A DNA stretch of 47,488 nucleotides, taken from assembly GCF_944380975.1 (NCBI RefSeq), contig NZ_CALWJK010000002.1, positions 101,766 to 149,253 of the forward strand, in the 5' to 3' direction. Numbering within the stretch: position 1 is the stretch's first letter; the number at the start of each line of letters is the position of its first letter. Origin of the DNA: an uncultured Agathobaculum sp. (GTDB lineage Bacteria; Bacillota; Clostridia; Oscillospirales; Butyricicoccaceae). Shown piece by piece: positions 41,675 through 47,488 of the stretch. The notes under the pieces were generated by a model. The model saw nothing but the letters and a program-made list of their open reading frames with translations. It had not been told where the DNA came from and ran no database searches. Position numbers and translations under genes: made by a program.

Positions 41675-41929
41675 TTAGTAATTCAGCACAATAGAATCCC
41701 CGGAAACGAAGCCCTGATATGGTCCGTAGCGCACAGCATGCCACTCAGCCTGCCTGCCTAGCACGACAAGCTGGGCGCCACATGGAGCACTGCCAACGAT
41801 CTCTGCATGAGAGGAGGGCTTGGCGTAAATAGAGACGAGTCCGGAGTGGGATTCGACAGTTGCGGTTGTGCCGTGCGGATGCTTGCCGGACGGATGTGCG
41901 GATGTGGGGGAATATGTATGGTAACGCAT
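41675..41929 (-). CDS. Small bacterial SH3-domain protein without signal peptide
   Basis: 84-residue protein. The first ~25 residues are His/Pro/Ser/Thr-rich (MRYHTYSPTSAHPSGKHPHG), then one SH3b-like domain with SGLVSIYAKPSSHAEIVGS, GAQLVVLG, WHAVRYGPYQGFVSGDSIVL. The wording of SH3b modules of wall-binding proteins is evident, yet no signal peptide or membrane helix is present. It may be cytoplasmic, or exported by another route. ATG 41929 has a perfect ACAGGAGGTCATCC upstream, which argues that it is translated. It sits between nfnAB and the divergent amino-acid transporter. Confidence 0.75.
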   Translation of the reverse strand: MRYHTYSPTSAHPSGKHPHGTTATVESHSGLVSIYAKPSSHAEIVGSAPCGAQLVVLGRQAEWHAVRYGPYQGFVSGDSIVLNY

Positions 41930-42075
41930 AGGATGACCTCCTGTAAAAGTAAAATAAGGTACTGTCAAGCTATGCGGTCGGCCCGAAAAAGGTCACAGCG
42001 CAAATTTGTTGTGGATATGACGAAAACGAGTGCGATTTTTGTTGTGTTTTTGCTGTGTTTTTGCTGATTTAGAGG

Positions 42076-42104
42076 TTGAATTTTTAAACAGACCAATGTA
42101 TAAT
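42076..42104 (+). promoter_or_regulatory. Amino-acid ABC transporter promoter
   Basis: TTGAAT (42076-42081), 17-bp spacer, TATAAT (42099-42104), leader of about 50 nt. The divergent gap 41930-42160 also holds T-rich repeats (TTTTTGTTGTG/TTTTTGCTGTG near 42035-42058) and no other feature that I can name. Confidence 0.75.
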
Positions 42105-42160
42105 AAATCTTGTTTGAAATGTCCGGTTCACAAGGCCGGCAATTAGGAGGAGAGAAAACA

Positions 42161-42982
42161 ATGAAAAAGCTTTCTATTGCGATGCTGAGCATGCTTCTGG
42201 CGGGCTCGATGCTGCTGACCGGCTGCGGCGGTAATACGCAGTCTGATGCAAGCACTACGGACGACGCGGCGCAGACTGAGCAGTCCGCTGATGGCGGCGT
42301 GCTGCGCATGGGCACCAATGCGACTTTCCCGCCGTATGAGTACGTGGATGAGAACAACAATGTTGCTGGTATCGATGCAGATATTGCGGCTGCGATTGCT
42401 GAAAAGCTCGGTATGCAGCTTGAAATCACCGATATGGCATTTGATTCGCTGATTCCGGCGCTGCAGTCCGACACGATCGACATCGTTCTGGCCGGCATGA
42501 CGGTTGATCCGGAGCGCGCGGAGCAGGTGAACTTCACGGATTCTTACGCGACCGGCGTACAGGTCATCATTGTTCCGGAAGATTCGGATATTGCATCTCC
42601 GGATGATCTGGAGGGCAAGAACATCGGCGTGCAGACCGGCACCACCGGCGATCTGCAGTGCACGGATGCCTACGGCCAGGAATTCGTCAAGCAGTTTGAT
42701 AACGGCCCGCTCGCTGTTGCAGCGCTGCTCAATGGCCAGATCGACTGTGTTGTCATCGACAACGAGCCGGCAAGGAACTATGTTGCAGCCAATGAGGGCC
42801 TGAAGATCCTCGACACTGCATATGCAGACGAAGACTATGCAGCTGCGATCGCCAAGGAAGACACAGAGCTGTTTGAGCAGGTAAATGCTGCGATCCAGGA
42901 GCTTAAGGAAGACGGTACGATCGCTTCCATCATCGAAAAGTATATCCCGTCCGACGGCGGCAGCGAGGACACTGCTGCGTAA
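42161..42982 (+). CDS. Amino-acid ABC transporter substrate-binding lipoprotein
   Basis: 273-residue lipoprotein. Signal peptide with lipobox LLTGC (Cys at about 22), acidic linker, then a class II solute-binding fold: LRMGTNATFPPYEYVDENN, VAGIDADIAAAIAEKLGM, DSLIPALQSDTIDIVLAGMT, ERAEQVNFT. The family captures polar amino acids, often glutamine, glutamate or cystine. It is the first gene of a three-gene importer. The ATG at 42161 has TTAGGAGGAGAG upstream. A hairpin just after the stop probably lowers transcription of the two downstream genes. Confidence 0.94.
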   Translation: MKKLSIAMLSMLLAGSMLLTGCGGNTQSDASTTDDAAQTEQSADGGVLRMGTNATFPPYEYVDENNNVAGIDADIAAAIAEKLGMQLEITDMAFDSLIPALQSDTIDIVLAGMTVDPERAEQVNFTDSYATGVQVIIVPEDSDIASPDDLEGKNIGVQTGTTGDLQCTDAYGQEFVKQFDNGPLAVAALLNGQIDCVVIDNEPARNYVAANEGLKILDTAYADEDYAAAIAKEDTELFEQVNAAIQELKEDGTIASIIEKYIPSDGGSEDTAA

Positions 42983-42998
42983 GCAGGGGTAGGCAATA

Positions 42999-43028
42999 GA
43001 AAAGGGACGGCGCGTGCCGCCCCTTTTC
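42999..43028 (+). terminator. Intra-operon attenuating terminator
   Basis: 13-bp stem GAAAAGGGACGGC / GCCGCCCCTTTTC with one mismatch and a short T tail. Read-through would give a high binding-protein to permease ratio, as is common for ABC importers. Confidence 0.75.
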
Positions 43029-43055
43029 TTCCGTTATACAGAAAGGGGATAAGTT

Positions 43056-43838
43056 GTGGGAGTTCTCACTATGGCGGGCTGGCTGGAGACAGCGCCGGGC
43101 TGGGTCGCTTCGCTTCCGGAAGGGTTGCAGACGCTGCTGTTCCAACTCTATCAGACTTTTGTTTATCAGGACCGCTGGACATGGTATGTCGATGGCCTGA
43201 AGGTCACGTTTATCGTCACGATCGGCGCACTTATTCTCGGCATTATCATCGGTATGCTGATCGCGGTTGTCCGTACTGCGCATGACTCGCAGCGTGCGGG
43301 CAAGCATAACCCGGTTCTGGGTGTGCTCAATGCCATCTGTAAGGTCTATCTGACGGTCATCCGCGGTACGCCAATGATGGTTCAGCTGCTTATCAGCTGT
43401 TTTGTAATCATGGTGCCAAAGGATGATACGGGACGTTTGATTTGCGGTATTGTTACGCTAGGCATCAACTCGGGCGCATACGTTGCGGAAATCGCACGCA
43501 GCGGCCTGATGTCGATTAGCGCAGGTCAGATGGAGGCGGGGCGTTCGCTCGGTCTGGACTATCGTCAGACTATGTGGTACATTATCATTCCGCAGGCGAT
43601 TAAGAATATTCTGCCTGCACTCGGTAATGAGATGATTACCTTGCTGAAGGATACTTCACTGGTATCGGTTATCGCGCTGCGCGATGTGACGAAGCAAGCA
43701 CAGAATATCGTTGCGAATACCTACACGCCGTATGTCCCGTATATCAGCCTTGCGGTAATCTATCTGGTGATCGTAATTATTCTAACCAAGCTGCTGGGCA
43801 TTCTGGAAAGGAGGCTGCGCGCAAGTGATCGACGTTAG
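43056..43838 (+). CDS. Polar amino-acid ABC transporter permease
   Basis: 260-residue inner-membrane component with about five helices. Its family (HisM/GlnP type) is shown by [36 protein letters not shown] and the coupling EAA loop [20 protein letters not shown]. It should form a homodimeric channel with the ATPase. The GTG at 43056 follows GAAAGGGGAT at good spacing; ATG 43071 is an alternative. The gene overlaps the ATPase gene by 14 nt. Confidence 0.94.
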   Translation: MGVLTMAGWLETAPGWVASLPEGLQTLLFQLYQTFVYQDRWTWYVDGLKVTFIVTIGALILGIIIGMLIAVVRTAHDSQRAGKHNPVLGVLNAICKVYLTVIRGTPMMVQLLISCFVIMVPKDDTGRLICGIVTLGINSGAYVAEIARSGLMSISAGQMEAGRSLGLDYRQTMWYIIIPQAIKNILPALGNEMITLLKDTSLVSVIALRDVTKQAQNIVANTYTPYVPYISLAVIYLVIVIILTKLLGILERRLRASDRR

Positions 43839-44547
43839 AAATCTGCATAAGTCTTTTGGCAGCCATGCGGTGCTGAAAGGCGTCAATGAACACATTGAAA
43901 AAGGGGAAAAGGTCGTTATCATCGGGCCTTCCGGCTCGGGTAAGTCCACTTTTCTGCGTTGCCTGAACCTGCTGGAGGAGCCGACGAGCGGCGATATCAT
44001 CTTTGAGGGGCAGAACATTACCTCCAAGCAGACAGATATCAATCTGGTGCGTCGCAAGATGGGCATGGTGTTCCAGCAGTTCAATCTGTTTCCGCACCTG
44101 ACGGTGAAGGAGAACATCAAGCTTGCGCCCGTCAAGCTCAAGGTGATGACAGATGCAGGGGCCGATAAGCGCGCAATGGAGCTTTTGGAGCGTGTCGGCT
44201 TGCCAGATAAGGCAGACAGCTATCCGATTCAGCTTTCCGGCGGTCAGCAGCAGCGTATCGCCATTGCGCGTGCGTTGGCAATGAACCCGGACGTGATGCT
44301 CTTTGACGAACCGACATCTGCGCTCGATCCAGAGATGGTTGGCGAAGTGTTGGAGATTATGAAAGAGCTTGCGGATGACGGTATGACGATGGTTGTCGTG
44401 ACGCACGAAATGGGTTTTGCCCGCGAAGTGGGTACCCGTGTGCTGTTCATGGACGGCGGTAATATCGTAGAGCAGAATGAGCCGAAAGCTTTCTTTGAAC
44501 ATCCGCAAAATCCCCGACTTAAGGACTTTTTGTCCAAAGTGCTGTAA
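43825..44547 (+). CDS. Polar amino-acid ABC transporter ATP-binding protein
   Basis: 240-residue ATPase (GlnQ-like). Walker [10 protein letters not shown] (34-42), Q-loop [13 protein letters not shown], signature LSGGQQQR, Walker [15 protein letters not shown], and H-loop VVTHEM. These are the GlnQ-type signatures. The GTG start at 43825 is set by GGAAAGGAGG and overlaps the permease. A perfect terminator follows, separating it from rpoB. Confidence 0.96.
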   Translation: MIDVRNLHKSFGSHAVLKGVNEHIEKGEKVVIIGPSGSGKSTFLRCLNLLEEPTSGDIIFEGQNITSKQTDINLVRRKMGMVFQQFNLFPHLTVKENIKLAPVKLKVMTDAGADKRAMELLERVGLPDKADSYPIQLSGGQQQRIAIARALAMNPDVMLFDEPTSALDPEMVGEVLEIMKELADDGMTMVVVTHEMGFAREVGTRVLFMDGGNIVEQNEPKAFFEHPQNPRLKDFLSKVL

Positions 44548-44552
44548 AAATG

Positions 44553-44584
44553 AAAAAGCGGACGGTGAAAACCGTCCGCTTTTT
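44553..44584 (+). terminator. Terminator after ABC transporter
   Basis: Perfect 14-bp stem AAAAAGCGGACGGT / ACCGTCCGCTTTTT with a GAAA tetraloop. Confidence 0.9.
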
Positions 44585-44598
44585 ATACAAAAATCAAC

Positions 44599-44628
44599 TT
44601 GACGTATTGTAGAAAAACATGGTATAAT
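44599..44628 (+). promoter_or_regulatory. rpoB promoter
   Basis: TTGACG (44599-44604), 18-bp spacer, TATAAT (44623-44628), giving a leader of about 145 nt before the rpoB ATG. Confidence 0.75.
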
Positions 44629-44645
44629 AAAACGCTTACAAAATC

Positions 44646-44771
44646 ATGGAAGAAATCCCGATTCCTAACTACATGTTAGCACGGTCTGCAAAAGAATGCA
44701 AGGCCAAAAACAATATTTTCGCAACGCCGCCGGGCGTATCAACACCAACACAGCCGAAAGAAACGGAGTGA
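44646..44771 (+). CDS. Possible leader ORF upstream of rpoB
   Basis: A 41-codon open frame lying wholly in the rpoB leader, reading MEEIPIPNYMLARSAKECKA and ending TPTQPKETE. No ribosome binding site is visible before its ATG. Its stop codon (44769-44771) overlaps the rpoB ribosome binding site GGAGTGATC and lies 9 nt before the rpoB ATG, so translation of it would affect rpoB. No family recognised; may be chance. Confidence 0.25.
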   Translation: MEEIPIPNYMLARSAKECKAKNNIFATPPGVSTPTQPKETE

Positions 44772-44780
44772 TCAAAGCAC

Positions 44781-47488
44781 ATGAAGGTGAAAGACGTACA
44801 GCACGGCAAAACCACACGAAAGAGCTTTGCACGCATCAATGAGATTTTGGAGATGCCCAATCTGATTGAGGTGCAGAAAAAGTCGTATCAGTGGTTCCTG
44901 GACGAGGGACTGCGTGAGGTTTTCGCCGACACCGCGTCCATCACGGACTACACTGGCAATCTGGAGCTTTCCTTCCTCGACTATTCGATGGATGAGGAGC
45001 CGAAGTACAGCGTCGAAGAGTGCAAGGCGCGCGACGCCACATACGCTTCGCCTCTTAAGGTGCGTATGCGCCTGCGCAACAAGGAGACCGGTGAAATCAA
45101 GGAGCAGGAAATCTTCATGGGTGACTTCCCGAAGATGACTGATTCCGCGACCTTTATCATCAACGGTGCAGAACGCGCCATTGTATCGCAGCTGGTTCGT
45201 TCGCCCGGCGTGTACTATGGCAAGGAGTTCGACAAGACCGATAAGATGATCCTGTCTGCAACGGTTATCCCGTACCGCGGCGCATGGCTGGAGTACGAAA
45301 CCGATGCAAACGACGTGTTCTATGTCCGTATCGATAAGAACCGCAAAATTCCGATCACGAGCTTTATCCGTGCCATCGGCGTTAAGACCGATGCGGAGAT
45401 CAAGGAGCTGTTCGGTGAGGATCCGCTGATTCTGGCGACGCTGGATAAGGATCCGGCGCACACCTCGGAGGAAGCGCTCATCGAGATCTACAAGAAGATG
45501 CGTCCGGGCGAGCCGCCCTCTGTTGAGTCCGCGATGAACTTGATGGACGCTATGTTCTTCGATATGCGCCGCTATGATATTTCTGCGGTTGGTCGTTATA
45601 AGTATAACAAGAAGCTGGACATCGCTCGCCGCATTACTGGTCATAAGCTGCTCAGCACCGCGGTTGACCCGATGACCGGCGAGGTGCTGGCGGAGGAGAA
45701 TGAGATCCTCACCCGTGAGAAGGCACGCCTGCTGTCGCGCCGCGGCGTCAACCATGTGACGATTGAGTCCGGTGAGGGAACAGCAGTCAAGGTATTCGGT
45801 AACGGCATGGTCGATATCGATGATTTCAGCGACTACACCGACTTTTCTGCTGAAGAGCTTGGCATTAAGGAAAAGGTCCGCTTCTCCGTTCTCAAAGAGA
45901 TCATTGATTCGGGCGTTTCGGGCGAAGAACTGAAAAAGGTTGTTCGTACCCGCATGCATGATCTGATCCCCAAGACCATTATCGTGGACGATATGCTGGC
46001 CTCTATCTGCTATCTGCTGGGTCTGGGTCACGGCATCGGCACCACCGATGATATCGACCATCTGGGTAACCGCCGTCTGCGCTGCGTAGGCGAGCTGCTC
46101 CAGAACCAGTTCCGTATCGGCTTCAGCCGCATGGAGCGCGTTATCCGTGAGCGCATGACCATTCAGGATCTGGATATCGTAACCCCGCAGAGCTTGATTA
46201 ATATTCGTCCCGTGACCGCGGCGATTAAGGAATTCTTCGGTTCCTCTCCGCTCTCGCAGTTCATGGATCAGAATAACCCGCTGGCAGAGCTGACGCACAA
46301 GCGCCGTATGTCTGCGCTGGGCCCCGGCGGCCTGTCGCGCGACCGCGCATCCTTCGAAGTGCGTGACGTACACTATTCGCACTATGGCCGTCTGTGCCCG
46401 ATTGAGACCCCTGAGGGTCCGAATATCGGTCTGATTTCCTATTTGGCGACCTATGCGCGCATCAATGATTTTGGCTTTATTGAAGCGCCGTACCGCATTA
46501 TTGATAAGGAAAACGGCCGCGTAACCGATCAAGTACAGTATATGACAGCGGACGTTGAGGACGAATATATCGTTTGTCAGGCGACTGAACCGATTGATGA
46601 AAACGGCTATCTGCTCAATGAGCGTGTTACCTGCCGTATGCGTGACGAATTCGTCGAGGTCGACCGCAAGGACGTTGACCTGATGGACGTTTCGCCTCGT
46701 ATGATGGTTTCGGTTGCGACGGCGTTCATTCCGTTCCTCGACCATGACGACGCAAACCGCGCACTGATGGGCGCGAACATGCAGCGTCAGGCAGTGCCGC
46801 TCTTAAAGACCGAAGCGCCGGTGGTTGCAACCGGTATGGAGTATAAGGCTGCGGTTGACTCCGGTACGATTCCGCTGGCAGAGGGCGATGGTGTTGTTAC
46901 CCGCGTAACTGCGCGCGAAGTCATTGTTCAGTATGATAACGGTGAGGAAAAGACCTATCACCTGACCAAGTTCCTGCGCTCTAACCAGTCCACCTGTATC
47001 AACATGCGCCCGATCGTTGATCTGGGTGAGCGTGTCAAGAAGGGTGATGTTCTGGCGGATGGTCCTTCGACCGATAAGGGCGAGATCGCGCTCGGCAAGA
47101 ACGCGTTGATCGGCTTTATGACTTGGGAAGGTTACAACTACGAGGATGCCGTTCTGCTGAATGAACGTCTGGTGCGTGACGACGTTTACACCTCGATCCA
47201 CATTGAGGAATATGAATCTGAATCCCGCGACACCAAGCTCGGGCCGGAAGAGATCACCCGCGATATCCCGAACGTCGGTGAGGATGCGCTGCGCAACCTC
47301 GATGAGCGCGGCATCATCCGCGTAGGCGCTGAGGTGCAGGCGGGCGATATTCTGGTAGGTAAGGTAACGCCGAAGGGCGAAACCGAGTTGACTGCGGAAG
47401 AGCGCCTGCTGCGCGCGATCTTCGGCGAGAAGGCGCGCGAGGTGCGTGACACTTCGCTGCGTGCGCCGCACGGTGAGTCAGGTATTGT
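44781..47488 (+). CDS. rpoB: DNA-directed RNA polymerase subunit beta (3' end outside window)
   Basis: 902 whole codons are visible with no stop; the gene runs off the right edge (the full protein is about 1200 residues). N-terminus [20 protein letters not shown], then the beta-lobe and fork regions. The rifampicin pocket reads [15 protein letters not shown] and [20 protein letters not shown], followed by [20 protein letters not shown]. At residues tied to high-level rifampicin resistance (the D, H and S of FMDQ, THKRR and SALG) the wild-type forms are present. The ATG follows ACGGAGTGATC. In many bacteria rplJ-rplL precede rpoB; here an amino-acid ABC transporter does. Confidence 0.97.
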   Translation, partial: MKVKDVQHGKTTRKSFARINEILEMPNLIEVQKKSYQWFLDEGLREVFADTASITDYTGNLELSFLDYSMDEEPKYSVEECKARDATYASPLKVRMRLRNKETGEIKEQEIFMGDFPKMTDSATFIINGAERAIVSQLVRSPGVYYGKEFDKTDKMILSATVIPYRGAWLEYETDANDVFYVRIDKNRKIPITSFIRAIGVKTDAEIKELFGEDPLILATLDKDPAHTSEEALIEIYKKMRPGEPPSVESAMNLMDAMFFDMRRYDISAVGRYKYNKKLDIARRITGHKLLSTAVDPMTGEVLAEENEILTREKARLLSRRGVNHVTIESGEGTAVKVFGNGMVDIDDFSDYTDFSAEELGIKEKVRFSVLKEIIDSGVSGEELKKVVRTRMHDLIPKTIIVDDMLASICYLLGLGHGIGTTDDIDHLGNRRLRCVGELLQNQFRIGFSRMERVIRERMTIQDLDIVTPQSLINIRPVTAAIKEFFGSSPLSQFMDQNNPLAELTHKRRMSALGPGGLSRDRASFEVRDVHYSHYGRLCPIETPEGPNIGLISYLATYARINDFGFIEAPYRIIDKENGRVTDQVQYMTADVEDEYIVCQATEPIDENGYLLNERVTCRMRDEFVEVDRKDVDLMDVSPRMMVSVATAFIPFLDHDDANRALMGANMQRQAVPLLKTEAPVVATGMEYKAAVDSGTIPLAEGDGVVTRVTAREVIVQYDNGEEKTYHLTKFLRSNQSTCINMRPIVDLGERVKKGDVLADGPSTDKGEIALGKNALIGFMTWEGYNYEDAVLLNERLVRDDVYTSIHIEEYESESRDTKLGPEEITRDIPNVGEDALRNLDERGIIRVGAEVQAGDILVGKVTPKGETELTAEERLLRAIFGEKAREVRDTSLRAPHGESGI

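Noticed and set aside
41930-42010. Minus-strand TTGACA as promoter of the SH3 gene
   Set aside because: At 17 bp the -10 position reads TACAGG and overlaps the ribosome binding site, a poor match.
44772-46745. Long antisense open frame opposite rpoB (about 657 codons)
   Set aside because: It is the mirror of a biased coding frame; the translation is rich in His, Arg and Gln with no family motif or ribosome binding site. Similar shadows lie opposite the chemoreceptor (2640-3797), glmM (27011-28678), and nfnB (39013-40734, plus strand).
1-47488. CRISPR arrays, tRNA or rRNA genes, insertion sequences, prophage or plasmid genes
   Set aside because: I looked for regular spaced repeats, clover-leaf or CCA ends, transposase and phage motifs, and found none.

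Overview
The window is chromosomal DNA of an anaerobic, Gram-positive-type Firmicute, most likely a moderately GC-rich clostridial lineage. An Oscillospirales/Butyricicoccaceae-like gut bacterium is my guess. The signs are a glmS ribozyme ahead of glmS, HPr kinase without other PTS genes, electron-bifurcating NfnAB, SLH-domain surface proteins, a TagO/MnaA wall-precursor pair, RqcH, TrmK, an AzlCD exporter, a SigH-like sigma factor and strong AAGGAGG ribosome binding sites. I see no rRNA, tRNA, CRISPR array, insertion sequence or prophage. Nearly all DNA is coding, and the genes sit in short operons separated by clear hairpin terminators and sigma-A promoters with 17-bp spacers.

Layout. 1-1.6 kb: end of a membrane protein and a VanZ-like protein. 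1.7-3.8 kb: a chemoreceptor with a CZB zinc domain between its two membrane segments. 3.9-7.5 kb (minus): tex, azlCD, rpmB. 7.5-12.7 kb: hprK, a PHP phosphoesterase, a ROK sugar kinase, a secreted modular amidase and a small redox-Cys protein. 12.7-14.9 kb: a small gene behind tandem Spo0A-box-like sites, a split chromate-type transporter and a VOC protein. 15-20.5 kb: trpS, tagO, wecB/mnaA, an anchored protein and a PLP lyase in one tight operon. 20.5-24.8 kb: a hybrid sensor kinase divergent from an HPt protein and a REC/degenerate-HD-GYP protein. 24.9-28.5 kb: ruvCAB and glmM. 28.5-30.6 kb: the glmS ribozyme and glmS. 30.6-32.1 kb: a SigH-like sigma factor, a zinc-ribbon protein and a hybrid-cluster-associated disulfide protein. 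32.1-35.4 kb: trmK, a Nif3-like gene and rqcH. 35.4-39.2 kb: two paralogous SLH proteins flanking a reverse-strand ldh. 39.3-41.9 kb (minus): nfnB, nfnA and a tiny SH3 protein. 42-44.6 kb: a polar amino-acid ABC transporter. 44.6 kb to the end: rpoB, open at the right edge.

How the genes work together. GlmM and GlmS make GlcN-1-P precursors for the cell wall, and TagO and MnaA use or interconvert the resulting UDP-sugars. The amidase remodels the wall and the SLH proteins probably bind it. HPr kinase and the ROK kinase belong to sugar use, and LDH and NfnAB to fermentation redox balance. The sensor kinase, HPt and REC-CD-GYP genes look like a self-contained phosphorelay whose output domain has lost the catalytic HD dyad. 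This and the extracytoplasmic CZB chemoreceptor are the two least ordinary protein systems here. The glmS ribozyme is the clearest RNA element. I found no convincing wholly new multi-gene system; most of the window is core genome.
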